This document shows positions 1 through 9,123 of a stretch of 48,674 bases of DNA, in pieces. The stretch is from Xanthomonas populi. GTDB lineage: Bacteria; Pseudomonadota; Gammaproteobacteria; Xanthomonadales; Xanthomonadaceae. The notes under the pieces are model-generated. The model saw nothing but the letters and a program-made list of their open reading frames with translations. It did no database searches and was not told where the DNA came from. The stretch lies in assembly GCF_002940065.1 (NCBI RefSeq), contig NZ_MDEJ01000013.1, positions 1-48,674 on the forward strand, given 5' to 3'. Position numbers and translations under genes: made by a program. Numbering within the stretch: position 1 is the first letter of the stretch; each line of letters opens with the position of its first letter.

Positions 1-10
1 AGCTGATCAT
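1..10 (-). CDS. Transposase, first three codons only (partial)
   Basis: On the minus strand ATG ATC AGC begins at position 10 and continues beyond the window. The same start (Met-Ile-Ser) with the same 50-base leader is found at the right edge, which supports it as the true transposase start. Nothing about the enzyme's catalytic domain can be seen. Confidence 0.5.
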
Positions 11-60
11 GTCTGTCGTTCTCCGCTGGCAGGGCGTCAAGTCAATGATGGCAGATTGAT

Positions 61-78
61 GGGGTTTTTAGAGGCTCC
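61..78. repeat. IS terminal inverted repeat, left copy
   Basis: The 18 bases are the exact reverse complement of 48598-48615. They mark the IS boundary, after which FimX-like coding sequence begins at once. The bases next to the two IS tips (TTGG here, AATA on the right) do not match as a shared target duplication. The outer ends of both elements lie outside the window. Confidence 0.75.
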
Positions 79-1581
79 TTGGACATGATCGCAGCGCAGT
101 ACGTGGACGATTTCAAGCAATTGCTCAAGTCGTTGTCCAAGGGCGAGCCGCCACCGGCGCAGTACAAGGTCGACGCACGCCGACTGGGAGGCGACACCTT
201 CCCGGCGACGATGGAATTCGCAACAGCCACGTATGAAGGCGAGCCGTGCATCCAGGTGGTGTTCCGGCGTCGCGAAGAGTTCGATCCGGAATTGGCGCGC
301 GAAGTCGAAGGGCTGCGTCAACGCGATCAGGTCACCGGCCTGCTCAATCGGCCGACCTTCATGGTCGCGCTGGAACAAGCGGTGGCACAGGCTGGCCGCA
401 GCGAGGGCCAGTCCGGCTTCCTGTTGATCGAGCCGGATCACTACGCGCGTCTGCTCCCGGAAATCGGCCTGGATTCGGCCGATGCCTTGATCGCCGCCTT
501 GGCCGCGCACGTGGCCAGCATGCTGGATGACAGCGTGGTCGCCGCCCGTTTCGGCGAGCACAGTTTTGCCTTGTTGATGGACGGCAATTACGCGCGCACC
601 CATGCCCTTGCAGAAACGGTGCGCGATGCGTTTGCGCAGCATGTCTTCAGCATCGGTGCGCGCTCGGCCACGGTGACGGTGAGCATTGGCGGCGTGCAGA
701 TTGGCGAAAAGATTGCCAGCATCGGCCAGGTACTCAATCGCGGCACCGAGGCGGTGCGCACCACCGCCGAGATCGGCGGCAATGCGGTCAGCATCTATGA
801 CCCGGCGGCGTCCGATCGAGCCGAAGAAGAACGCATCGAACGCTGGCTGGAACAGCTGCGCGAAGCACTGGTCGGCGATGGCTTCCTGCTGCATTACCAG
901 CCGGTGCTCAACCTGCAGGGCGAGCCGCTGGAGCTGTATCAGGCCTTCCTGCGCCTGGAACGCAATGGCGAGATGATGTCGCCGAACGCGTTTATCGCCA
1001 TCGCCGAAGAGCACGACCTGATTACCGAGATCGATCGCTGGGTGGTGGCCCGCGCGATTCGCCAGCTCGGCGAGCGCCAGCGGGCCGGACACAAGACGCA
1101 TCTATTGGTGCGCATTGGCCCGAACTCGTTCTCCGACCCGCAGATGATCGAAACCATCCGCGAGCAGTTGGCGGTGTACAGCGTACCGGGTGAGCGGTTG
1201 TGGCTGCAGACGCCGGAATCGAAGGTGTTTACGCACCTGCGCAATGCCCAGCAGTTTCTGGCATCGGTGTCGGCAATGGGCTGCAAGATCGGGCTGGAAC
1301 AATTCGGCTCGGGCCTGGATTCGTTTCAGTTGCTGGCGCATTTCCAGCCAGCCTTTCTCAAGTTGGATCGCGGCATCACCGGCGATGTCGCATCTGCGCG
1401 TGAAAGTCAGGAGAAGATCCGTGAGATCACCTCGCGCGCGCAACCGGCCGGCATTCTCACCGTGGCCGAATTCGTGGCCGATGCGCAGTCGATGAGCAGC
1501 TTCTTCGGCGCAGGTGTGGATTATGTTCAAGGCGACTTCGTCGCACCGACCGGTCCGTTGATGAATTACGAATTCGGTTGA
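79..1581 (+). pseudogene. fimX: FimX/Filp-like c-di-GMP receptor, 5' end removed by an IS
   Basis: FimX-type proteins bind c-di-GMP through a degenerate EAL domain and work with PilZ and PilB in type IV pilus assembly; in Xanthomonas the homologue is called FimX or Filp. Residues 1-75 look like the tail of a PAS domain, 82-245 a degenerate GGDEF domain (RFGEHSF at about 157-163 replaces the RxGGDEF motif) and 255-497 a degenerate EAL domain (YQAF at 287-290 replaces EAL, EQFG replaces DDFG, AEF replaces the AEGVE loop). FimX is normally close to 690 residues with an N-terminal receiver and a full PAS domain, so roughly 190 residues are missing. Reading back, the frame enters the IS and meets TGA at 46-48. 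A TTG (79) or ATG (85) could start a shortened protein, but native expression signals are lost. Confidence 0.75.
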
Positions 1582-1622
1582 TGTCTTGGCTGGCATCGCG
1601 TCCGATGCCAGAGCGATTTACA

Positions 1623-1657
1623 CAACAAAAAACCCGCATCACGCGGGTTTTTTGTTG
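1623..1657. terminator. Strong bidirectional intrinsic terminator between fimX and htpX
   Basis: A perfect 15-bp inverted repeat (1623-1637 and 1643-1657) has a GC-rich core CCCGC/GCGGG, a 5-base loop, and flanking A and T runs, so it gives a U-tract in both directions. It lies in the 106-base gap between the convergent genes fimX (plus) and htpX (minus), where a shared terminator is expected. Confidence 0.9.
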
Positions 1658-1687
1658 GCAAGCAATCATCAAACCCACAGCATGGTC

Positions 1688-2566
1688 TTACATCGCAGCG
1701 CCGTTACTCGCACGCAGCGCGGCGATGCGCTCGGTCAGCGGCGGGTGGCTCAGGAACAGACGGCGCAAGCCATCGCCAACCCCACCGGAAATACCGAACG
1801 CCTGCACCTGCGAAGGAAAGGTGTTCTGGCCGTGATTAAGTGACAGGCGCTCCAGCGCGGCGATCATCTTGCTGTGCCCGGCCAGCTGCGCACCACCGTC
1901 GTCGGCACGGAACTCGCGACGACGCGAAAACCACATCGCGATCATGGTGGCGAACAAGCCGAACACCATCTCCAGCGCGAACACGATGATGTAGTACGCA
2001 AAGCCGCGACCACCTTCGCGATTGTTGGAGATGGCACCGTCGATGACACCACCGACCACCCGCGCCAGAACGATCACGAAGGTATTGAGCACGCCTTGCA
2101 GCAGCGCCATGGTCACCATATCGCCGTTGGCCACGTGCGAGATTTCGTGGCCCAGCACTGCTTCGGCCTCGTCCTGGCTCATGTTCTGCAACAGGCCGCT
2201 AGACACCGCCACCAACGCATTATTGCGATTGGCGCCAGTCGCGAAGGCGTTGATTTCCGGGCCGTCGTAGATCGCCACTTCCGGCATACCGATGCCGGCC
2301 GCCTGGGCCTGACGGCGCACGGTTTGCAGCAGCCAACGCTCGGTCGGGGTGCGCGGTTCGGTGATCACGTGGGCGCCGGTGCTGCGCTTGGCCATGAACT
2401 TGGACAGCAGCAAGGAAACGAGCGACCCGCCAAAGCCGAACACAGCCGCCATCACCAGCAAGCCGCTCATCTGCGCGGGATTGACGCCCAGCACCGACAT
2501 CACGATGCCAGCCAGCATCAGCACCGCAAAATTGGTCAGCAGAAACAGAAAAATGCGGTTGAACAT
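1688..2566 (-). CDS. htpX: Protease HtpX, membrane zinc metallopeptidase
   Basis: HtpX degrades misfolded inner-membrane proteins and belongs to peptidase family M48. The 292-residue product has the family's usual length. Two N-terminal membrane segments (about 4-25 and 33-55) precede the cytoplasmic zinc site HEISH at 140-144, and two more hydrophobic stretches follow (about 155-210). The motif [13 protein letters not shown] carries the third, glutamate zinc ligand region. The ATG at 2566 is chosen because the protein then begins MFNRIFLF as in the family; a longer frame to 2863 lacks homology and overlaps gluQRS. The gene is transcribed away from gluQRS and ends at the shared terminator with fimX. 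Confidence 0.96.
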   Translation of the reverse strand: MFNRIFLFLLTNFAVLMLAGIVMSVLGVNPAQMSGLLVMAAVFGFGGSLVSLLLSKFMAKRSTGAHVITEPRTPTERWLLQTVRRQAQAAGIGMPEVAIYDGPEINAFATGANRNNALVAVSSGLLQNMSQDEAEAVLGHEISHVANGDMVTMALLQGVLNTFVIVLARVVGGVIDGAISNNREGGRGFAYYIIVFALEMVFGLFATMIAMWFSRRREFRADDGGAQLAGHSKMIAALERLSLNHGQNTFPSQVQAFGISGGVGDGLRRLFLSHPPLTERIAALRASNGAAM

Positions 2567-2664
2567 GGCGCGATGACTCCACACATGTGGTAATGAACAG
2601 CAGCGGATTTGCGGCCGCCTGCGCTTGAAATCAAGCAAGCATCTCACCGACGATTCAGTTGCCC

Positions 2665-3531
2665 ATGTCATCGCCCACCTACCGCGGCCGCTTCGCGCCC
2701 TCCCCCACCGGCCCCCTGCACTTCGGCTCCCTGCTGGCGGCATTCGGCAGCTGGCTGCTCGCGCGGCATTCCGGCGGCGAGTGGTGCGTGCGTATCGAAG
2801 ACATCGACCCGCCGCGCGCCGAGCCGGGCGCCACTGAACGCCAGTTGCGCACGCTGTCCGCATTCGGGCTGAGCTCGGACCTGCCGGTGCTGTATCAGTC
2901 CGATCGCGACGCGCAGTACACCGCCGCTCTGATCACGTTGCTGGACGCCGGGCTGGCCTTCGAATGCAGCTGCAGCCGCGCCGATCTTGCGGACACGGGC
3001 GGCATCCACCACGCCTGTGTGGCGCCGCTGAGTGCACGCCGCGCGGTGCGCCTGCGGGTGCCGCCGCAGCCGCCGGTCGGCTTCGACGACGCGTTGCAGG
3101 GGCGCGTGGTGCAGGACGTGTATGCCGATGTGGGCGATGTGGTGCTGCGCCGTGCCGACGGCTATTGGGCTTACCAACTGGCGGTGGTGGTAGACGATGC
3201 CGCGCAAGCCATTACCGATGTGGTGCGCGGCGCGGATCTGCTCGACTCCACCCCACGCCAGCTGCTGCTGCAGCGCGCCCTGGGACTGCCGCAGCCGCGC
3301 CATCTGCACTTGCCGCTGATCCTGGATGGCGACGGCCGCAAGCTGTCCAAGTCGCAGCATGCGCCCGCGCTAGAGGACGCCGACCCGCTACCGGCCCTGC
3401 ACGCCGCGTGGGCCGCACTAGGGCAGAACGCGGCAGCATTGCCGCGTCATGCTGTCGTCGACACGCTGCTGCAACATGCCGTGCAGCATTTTTCGCCCCA
3501 ACTCCTGCCCCGCCACCACATCCGAACGTGA
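2665..3531 (+). CDS. gluQ: Glutamyl-Q tRNA(Asp) synthetase
   Basis: The enzyme (GluQRS, YadB) activates glutamate and attaches it to the queuosine base at the wobble position of tRNA-Asp. It resembles the catalytic half of glutamyl-tRNA synthetase and lacks the anticodon-binding domain. Visible features are GRFAPSPTG and the HIGH-like segment near residues 7-23, a Cys-containing zinc segment (FECSCSRAD) near residue 100, [11 protein letters not shown], and the KLSKS signature near residue 230. The length of 288 residues is typical. ATG 2665 is preferred over the in-frame TTG at 2659. Its substrate needs the queuosine pathway, whose last enzyme gene queG is broken in this same window. Confidence 0.94.
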   Translation: MSSPTYRGRFAPSPTGPLHFGSLLAAFGSWLLARHSGGEWCVRIEDIDPPRAEPGATERQLRTLSAFGLSSDLPVLYQSDRDAQYTAALITLLDAGLAFECSCSRADLADTGGIHHACVAPLSARRAVRLRVPPQPPVGFDDALQGRVVQDVYADVGDVVLRRADGYWAYQLAVVVDDAAQAITDVVRGADLLDSTPRQLLLQRALGLPQPRHLHLPLILDGDGRKLSKSQHAPALEDADPLPALHAAWAALGQNAAALPRHAVVDTLLQHAVQHFSPQLLPRHHIRT

Positions 3532-3649
3532 CCGGACGCGCATCACAGCGCGTGCGTGACTAGAATTGCGACCCAGCACCGGCAACCGGGCGCGGCGCGA
3601 CTGCCGGCATCCCGATTGCCTCCAGCCCCATCTGTTGATTGGAGTCGTC

Positions 3650-4390
3650 ATGACATCTCGCGTCGCATTGATCACCGGCGGCACTGGCGGCATCGGCACC
3701 GCCATCTGCAAGCGCCTGGCCGACCAGGGGCACCGGGTCGCCAGCAATTTCCGCAATGCCGAAAAAGCCCGCGCATGGCAGCAGCGCATGCAGGCACTGG
3801 GCTACGAATTGGCTCTGTTTCGCGGCGATGTGGCCTCCTCCGAGCATGCGCGCGCCTTGGTCGAAGAAGTCGAAGCGTCGCTGGGGCCGATCGAAATACT
3901 GGTCAACAACGCCGGCATCACCCGCGATACCACCTTCCACCGCATGACTGCCGAGCAGTGGCACGAGGTGATCAATACCAACCTCAATTCGGTCTTCAAC
4001 GTCACCCGCCCGGTGATTGAAGGCATGCGCAAACGCGGCTGGGGTCGGGTGATTCAGATCAGTTCCATCAATGGATTGAAGGGCCAGTACGGGCAGGCCA
4101 ACTACGCCGCCGCCAAGGCCGGCATGCACGGCTTCACCATCTCGCTGGCGCGCGAAAACGCGGCATTCGGGGTGACCGTGAACACCGTCTCACCAGGCTA
4201 CGTGGCCACCGACATGGTGATGGCGGTGCCGGAAGAGGTGCGTGCCAAGATCGTCGCCGACATCCCCTCCGGGCGGCTGGGTCGCCCGGAAGAAATTGCC
4301 TATGCAGTGGCATTTCTGGTTGCAGAAGAGGCTGCCTGGATCACCGGATCCAACCTGGATATCAATGGCGGACATCACATGGGCTGGTAG
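3650..4390 (+). CDS. phbB: Acetoacetyl-CoA reductase (short-chain dehydrogenase)
   Basis: The enzyme reduces acetoacetyl-CoA to (R)-3-hydroxybutyryl-CoA with NADPH, the second step of polyhydroxybutyrate synthesis. The 246-residue protein has the Rossmann motif GGTGGIG (about 9-15), NNAG (about 87-90), the catalytic Ser of ISSINGLKG and the YAAAK pair, and ends in INGGHHMGW, as PhbB proteins typically do. ATG 3650 follows a GGAG ribosome site at 3641-3644; the upstream frame extension has no homology. The regulator phaR follows 158 bases downstream in the same direction, supporting a PHB role over fatty-acid synthesis (FabG). No phaC or phaA is present here. Confidence 0.93.
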   Translation: MTSRVALITGGTGGIGTAICKRLADQGHRVASNFRNAEKARAWQQRMQALGYELALFRGDVASSEHARALVEEVEASLGPIEILVNNAGITRDTTFHRMTAEQWHEVINTNLNSVFNVTRPVIEGMRKRGWGRVIQISSINGLKGQYGQANYAAAKAGMHGFTISLARENAAFGVTVNTVSPGYVATDMVMAVPEEVRAKIVADIPSGRLGRPEEIAYAVAFLVAEEAAWITGSNLDINGGHHMGW

Positions 4391-4548
4391 CGTTTGCTGC
4401 AACTTCGCGCTGCAGCATGAAATTTCTTTAAAGATCATGCTGCGCACCATTTTTTTGGTGTGTACTTAAGAAAATAAGGCATTTTGCTGTTGCAAGCGCT
4501 GTTGCGGTGCGCCATCCTGCGTGCATTATCGTTGTGAGTGAACGTTCC
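4391..4548 (+). promoter_or_regulatory. phbB-phaR intergenic region with TGC-rich repeats
   Basis: The gap holds TTGCTGCAA and CGCTGCAGCA within 4395-4417 and TTGCTGTTGCAA at about 4484-4495, upstream of phaR. PhaR repressors are known to bind TGC-rich DNA and to repress their own gene, so these could be operators. No convincing -35/-10 pair was found. This is a suggestion from motif content only. Confidence 0.3.
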
Positions 4549-5130
4549 ATGGCCGGACTTCGCATCATCAAGAAGTATCCAAATCGCCGTCTTTACGACA
4601 CGGAAATTTCCAGCTACATCACCATCGAGGATGTGCGTCAGCTCATCATCGACGGCGAAGAATTCGAAGTGCGCGACGCCAAGAGCGGCGAAGACCTCAG
4701 TCGCGCTGTGTTGTTGCAGATCATTGCCGACCGCGAACAGGACGGCGAGCCGATGCTCTCCACCCAGTTGCTGAGTCAGATCATCCGTTTTTACGGCGAC
4801 TCGCTGCAGGGCTTCATGGGCAATTACCTGGAGCGCAGCATGCAGGTGTTTCTGGATCAGCAGCAGCAGTTCCGCCAGCAGATGGGCAACCTGCTTGGGC
4901 AGACCCCGTGGGCGATGATGAACCAGCTGACCGAGCGCAACCTGGAGTTGTGGCAGGAATTCCAGCGCAATTTTGGCGCCGGCTTCGGTCGTCCAGGCGG
5001 CCCTGGTACGCAGCCGACACCGCCGGGCTCCTCTGGCATAGGCAGCGGCCCGATGGGCACCGGCACGCATAAGGGAACCGGTACACACAGCACTGCCGGT
5101 AACACCGGCAAGGCCCGCAATCGCGGGTGA
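4549..5130 (+). CDS. phaR: Polyhydroxyalkanoate synthesis repressor PhaR
   Basis: PhaR represses phasin and PHA synthesis genes and is released when it binds the PHA granule. The product begins MAGLRIIKKYPNRRLYD, the highly conserved PHB/PHA accumulation regulator DNA-binding domain (residues 1-60), followed by a second conserved segment (about 65-105) and a Gln-rich coiled stretch (FLDQQQQFRQQ). The last 45 residues are Gly/Thr/Pro-rich and probably disordered. ATG 4549 gives the family-typical start; an in-frame GTG at 4534 would add five residues and cannot be excluded. It follows phbB in the same direction. Confidence 0.93.
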   Translation: MAGLRIIKKYPNRRLYDTEISSYITIEDVRQLIIDGEEFEVRDAKSGEDLSRAVLLQIIADREQDGEPMLSTQLLSQIIRFYGDSLQGFMGNYLERSMQVFLDQQQQFRQQMGNLLGQTPWAMMNQLTERNLELWQEFQRNFGAGFGRPGGPGTQPTPPGSSGIGSGPMGTGTHKGTGTHSTAGNTGKARNRG

Positions 5131-5177
5131 AAGACGACTGCTGCGCTGAAGCGTGACACGCTCCCGGCGCAGCCAGA

Positions 5178-6188
5178 TCAGCGACCTGCCTGCTCCTTGC
5201 AGGCCGAGCAGATCCGCTGCACGCGGTAGCCACGTGCACGCAGACGCTCTACCACGCCATCGCTACCCAACAGATGCAGCGTACCGACCACCGCCAGCGT
5301 GGTTCCGCTGCCTTTGACGAGCCGCTGTTCCAGAAGCGGTACCCAACGCGCATTGCGCTCGACGTTGATGTCCTGGTACAGCGCCGGGTATTGCCGGCGC
5401 ATGTCTTCGGCCATTTGCGTGGATAGCGTGCGCATATCGCCGTTTCGCCAGGCGGTGTGCAGCTGACGCACCTGATCGGTGGCCTCAGCCTCGTCCAGCG
5501 ACTCTTCCAGCAACTGGTGCTGCTCGGTGGGCGACATGCCATCGAGCAGGGCGATCTGTTGTTCGGCGCGTTCCAGGCCATCGGCCGGCTTGCCCTTGGC
5601 CTGCGCCTGTTCCATCAGGTAATGATCCAGACCTGCGTTCGGGTCCATGCCTTGCCGGCTCATCTCGGCCAGGCTGATCGTCAAGGCGACAAACCAGGGT
5701 TCGAGTGGCTGGAGGGTGTCGAGCGACATGCCGTATTTGCGCGCGTAGGCGCTCAATGCCTGCCAGGTCTTTGCATCGAGCGCGTCCTGCAACCGGCGCC
5801 CGTCGGTGCGCCGCGCCGCCTGGAGCATGCGGCCTGCCAGCTCCGGCGATCGCGCATCGGAGGGCGGTAGTTCGAACACTAGCCGGTCGGCCTTGGCGAA
5901 GGCCTGCAGTACATCCGGAGACAGCGGGTAATCGCTGGGCTTGAGCACATGGAAGGAACCGAGCAGATACAGCGTGCCGCCCTTGCCATCGACCTTCCAC
6001 AACAACGGCACCGGTGGGCCGCCCGGGGTCTGGCTGACGCTCCGTGCCCACGCGGGTGCACGCGCGCCGCTCCCGCTCCACAGCGCCAGGCCGAGCGCTG
6101 CGCAGACACACCATCGGGCGAATGTCGTACGCCTGCGCGCGCGCGCCGCACTGACCGCAACGCGCAATCTCGATATCGGCTTCATCAT
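5178..6188 (-). CDS. TraB/GumN family protein, secreted
   Basis: The 336-residue product carries a long Arg-rich N-terminus and a hydrophobic segment (about 27-48, ending AWA) that looks like a signal peptide. The rest is a TraB/GumN family domain: GSFHVL (near 77-82) and VVGTLHLLG (near 300-308) are the two GxxH motifs that define it. The family has been proposed to hold metal-dependent proteases, and Xanthomonas gumN at the xanthan locus is a member, but no substrate is known. A CSAC pair sits near the C-terminus. It is the last gene of the mutL operon, starting one base after the DUF1684 stop. Confidence 0.85.
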   Translation of the reverse strand: MMKPISRLRVAVSAARARRRTTFARWCVCAALGLALWSGSGARAPAWARSVSQTPGGPPVPLLWKVDGKGGTLYLLGSFHVLKPSDYPLSPDVLQAFAKADRLVFELPPSDARSPELAGRMLQAARRTDGRRLQDALDAKTWQALSAYARKYGMSLDTLQPLEPWFVALTISLAEMSRQGMDPNAGLDHYLMEQAQAKGKPADGLERAEQQIALLDGMSPTEQHQLLEESLDEAEATDQVRQLHTAWRNGDMRTLSTQMAEDMRRQYPALYQDINVERNARWVPLLEQRLVKGSGTTLAVVGTLHLLGSDGVVERLRARGYRVQRICSACKEQAGR

Positions 6189-6189
6189 G

Positions 6190-7125
6190 TCAGTGCGGCA
6201 CTTTGTAGGTTTTCTCGCCGGCAGACACGGCCAGGTCTATCCGGTTTTCCGGCGGCGGCAATGGGCAGGTCGCAAAGGGGGTAAATGCGCATGGCGGGTT
6301 GTAGGCGCGATTGAAATCAATCACCACGTGGGCGCTCGCATCGGGTACATCAATGTCTAGAAAACGCCCCGCCGGATAACTGCCATGTCCGCTGGTGCGG
6401 TCGGCGAACACCACCAACATCGGCCGCCCCGGTTCGCCGATGGTCTCCAATCGATACGGCTTGCCGGAGCGCTCGAATTCCAGCGCTCCGGCGTTCGGCT
6501 GCTCGCTGCTGATGCCGACGATATCCACGATGGGAATGGTCTTGCCCACATCGTTGGGCACATAGCGCGCGGTGATGCGCCAGGACAGATCGACCGGCCA
6601 ATAATCCAAGCCGGCGAATCCGCTGCGCGATGCGGCGTCGGCATGCTTGACCCGCAGTGCATTGCGGTCACCGCGATGGATCAGGCTCAATACGCCCTTG
6701 CCGTCATCGAAATGGATGAAGGTCGGCTGCGGGTCGCGATCGGACTGGAAGCGGATCCTGCCGGTCAGCGGTTTGCCATCGACGTTAAGCCCTGCGCCGC
6801 GCTCGGGCACCCACCAGACCGCATCGCCCTCGGTGGAGACCATGCCCATCTTGGGTGGCCCCACTGCCAGCCTGATGCTGCTGCCGGCGCTGCTACCGAT
6901 GTAATGCGCTTTCAGCGACAGCCAGTGCAGGCCGACCAGGCTGGTCCAGCCATCGGGCGCACGCAGTTCCTTCAGGCGGGCTTCGCGCCAGGCGGCGTTG
7001 TCGGCCGTAAAGGTATTGTCGAGCGCGACCGGCGCGGCTGGCGGCGGCGCGTCTTTCCCGCAGCCGGCCAGCGACATGATCACCAGCATGCCGAGCCAGC
7101 GCCTTTCCTTCCGCAACACCGCCAT
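6190..7125 (-). CDS. DUF1684 family lipoprotein
   Basis: The 311-residue product starts [10 protein letters not shown] and has a hydrophobic segment ending LAGC (about 14-22), a clear lipobox, so it is probably an outer- or inner-membrane lipoprotein. The body matches the DUF1684 pattern: WREARLKELRAPDGWTSLVGLHWL near the N-terminus, and the C-terminal run with FNRAYNPPCAF and CPLPPPEN. The biochemical role is unknown. The ATG overlaps the mutL stop as ATGA, indicating translational coupling; this rules out the longer frame starting at 7200. Confidence 0.85.
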   Translation of the reverse strand: MAVLRKERRWLGMLVIMSLAGCGKDAPPPAAPVALDNTFTADNAAWREARLKELRAPDGWTSLVGLHWLSLKAHYIGSSAGSSIRLAVGPPKMGMVSTEGDAVWWVPERGAGLNVDGKPLTGRIRFQSDRDPQPTFIHFDDGKGVLSLIHRGDRNALRVKHADAASRSGFAGLDYWPVDLSWRITARYVPNDVGKTIPIVDIVGISSEQPNAGALEFERSGKPYRLETIGEPGRPMLVVFADRTSGHGSYPAGRFLDIDVPDASAHVVIDFNRAYNPPCAFTPFATCPLPPPENRIDLAVSAGEKTYKVPH

Positions 7126-8987
7126 CAAAGCCCCCTGAGAAACCAACGATCGATTTCGCCCAGCGTAAACCGAGCCCAGGTCGGTCGGCCATGGTTGCAT
7201 TGGCCCGAGCGTTCGGTGGCTTCCATATCGCGCAGCAGCGCGTTCATTTCAGGCACGGTGAGGCGCCGATTCGCGCGCACTGCACCGTGGCAGGCCATGG
7301 TCGACAGCAGCTCGTCGCGCGCAGTGGCGATGCGGCGGCTCTGACCGTGTTGGCGCAGGTCGCCGAGGACATCGCGCAACAGCGCTTCCGGTTCGGCATT
7401 GGCAAGCAGCGCGGGAATACTGCGCACATGCAGCGACTGCGGGCCGGCACGGGTGATCTCGAACCCCAGGCTGGCCAGCGTGTCGGCCTCGCGCTCGGCG
7501 GTGTCGGCCTCGCGCTCGCCCACCGACAGCGTCATCGGCACCAACAGCGGCTGCGCGTGCAAACCGATACTGTCGTGCGCGTTCTTGAGCCGTTCGTAAC
7601 CGATGCGTTCATGCGCGGCGTGCATGTCCACCACGATCAAGCCTTCGGCGTTTTCGGCCAGGATGTAGATGCCGTGCAATTGCGCGACTGCATAACCGAG
7701 CGGCGGCACACCGCTGTCTTGCGACGTGGCCGGCAGGCCGGTGCCGGAGAAGGTCTGCGTTGCCCCGGACTGCTGCTGTGCGCTGCCAGACGACGGCGTG
7801 TACAGCGCGCTGTACGCCGCACGCGCTTCATCCACGCGCAAGCCCAAGGGTGTCTGCGACGGGCTCCAGTTGCCGTAACCGGTGCCGCCACCACTGCTGG
7901 CTGCGCCGCCGTCGTTTGGGGCGTTGACCATCCCGCTTGGCGCTACGCTAGCGTCAGCGATGCCTTCCGTACCGATGCTGTTGGGTATCGCGCCGGCACG
8001 CGTGTGGGCCAGCGCGTCCTGCAAGGTACGGTAGACGAAGTCGTGGATCAGCCGCACCTCGCGGAAGCGCACCTCGTGCTTGGCCGGATGCACGTTGACG
8101 TCCACCCGCGCCGGGTCCAGTTCCAGAAACAGCACATAGGCCGGCTGACGGCCATGGAACAGTACATCGCCATAAGCCGTCTTCACTGCATGCGCCACGC
8201 TGCGATCGCGTACCGAACGGCTATTGACGTAAAGATACTGCTGGTCGCTACTGGCACGCGAGTAATGCGGCTGCGCGACCCAGCCATGCAGACGCAGACC
8301 GGCGCCACTGTGATCCACGCGCAAGGCCTGCCGGGCGAAATCCTCGCCCAAGGTTTCGCCAAGACGCGCATCCGAATACAGATCGCCCGGCTTGTAGCGA
8401 CGCGACGGCTTGCCGTTGTGCGAGACGCGCAACTCCACATCCGGCCGCGCCAACGCCAGCGAGCGCAGCCACTCTTCGATATGCCCAAGCTCGGTGCGCT
8501 CGGCACGCAGAAATTTGCGCCGCGCCGGGACGTTGTAGAACAGCTCGCGCACTTCCACCGTGGTGCCCAGCGTATGCGCACGCGGCGTCACTTCGCCCAG
8601 ACGCCCGCCTTCGATTTCCAACGCGGAGCCGTGTTGGGCGTCGTGGCGGCGCGAGACCAGAGTGAAGCGGCTGACCGAGGCGATCGACGGCAAGGCTTCA
8701 CCGCGAAAACCGAGCGTGACCACGGTTTCCAGATCGTCCAACGAGGCGATCTTGCTGGTGGCATGCCGCGACACTGCCAGCGGCAGTTCGTCCGGTGCGA
8801 TGCCGCCGCCGTTGTCGCGGATACGGATCAAGCGCACGCCGCCCTCTTCGAGTTCGATATCCACGCGGGTGGCGCCGGCATCGAGCGCGTTTTCGACCAA
8901 TTCCTTGACCACCGACGCTGGCCGCTCGACGACTTCGCCGGCGGCAATCTGGTTGATCAGGATCTCGGGAAGCTGACGAATCGCCAT
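7125..8987 (-). CDS. mutL: DNA mismatch repair protein MutL
   Basis: MutL links MutS mismatch recognition to downstream excision and is a GHKL ATPase. The 620-residue protein starts [20 protein letters not shown] and has the ATP-binding motifs NALDAG (about 33-38), DNGGGI (about 58-63) and GFRGEAL (about 94-100). A Ser/Gly/Pro-rich linker (about 340-420) separates it from the C-terminal dimerisation domain. That domain has no DQHA(x)2E(x)4E endonuclease motif: the aligned stretch reads [15 protein letters not shown], which is DMHA rather than DQHA. The gene lies in the nnr-tsaE-amiC-mutL cluster. Confidence 0.97.
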   Translation of the reverse strand: MAIRQLPEILINQIAAGEVVERPASVVKELVENALDAGATRVDIELEEGGVRLIRIRDNGGGIAPDELPLAVSRHATSKIASLDDLETVVTLGFRGEALPSIASVSRFTLVSRRHDAQHGSALEIEGGRLGEVTPRAHTLGTTVEVRELFYNVPARRKFLRAERTELGHIEEWLRSLALARPDVELRVSHNGKPSRRYKPGDLYSDARLGETLGEDFARQALRVDHSGAGLRLHGWVAQPHYSRASSDQQYLYVNSRSVRDRSVAHAVKTAYGDVLFHGRQPAYVLFLELDPARVDVNVHPAKHEVRFREVRLIHDFVYRTLQDALAHTRAGAIPNSIGTEGIADASVAPSGMVNAPNDGGAASSGGGTGYGNWSPSQTPLGLRVDEARAAYSALYTPSSGSAQQQSGATQTFSGTGLPATSQDSGVPPLGYAVAQLHGIYILAENAEGLIVVDMHAAHERIGYERLKNAHDSIGLHAQPLLVPMTLSVGEREADTAEREADTLASLGFEITRAGPQSLHVRSIPALLANAEPEALLRDVLGDLRQHGQSRRIATARDELLSTMACHGAVRANRRLTVPEMNALLRDMEATERSGQCNHGRPTWARFTLGEIDRWFLRGL

Positions 8988-9123
8988 CAGCGCGCGCGTC
9001 CCTGTTGGGAGCGGGAAACACGATGCATCAAGCGGGTGACAGGCAAGACAGACGTCGGCACGGCAATCCGGCGGCGCGTGGCGCCGTCATCAAGGAATCA
9101 GTGCGGAATGATAGCCGAGCGGG

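Larger units (their letters stand above)
1..78 (-). mobile_element. End of an insertion sequence (left copy, transposase reading out of the window)
   Basis: The first 78 bases match the reverse complement of the last 77 bases of the window, with one mismatch (position 58-60 area, CATC versus CAGC next to the C-run). The outer tip GGGGTTTTTAGAGGCTCC (61-78) is the terminal inverted repeat. A minus-strand ATG at 8-10 begins Met-Ile-Ser and runs off the edge, so this is the 5' end of a transposase gene with its leader. The family cannot be settled from so little sequence; an IS5-like element is only a guess. The element abuts the fimX-like gene directly and has removed its 5' part. Confidence 0.8.
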
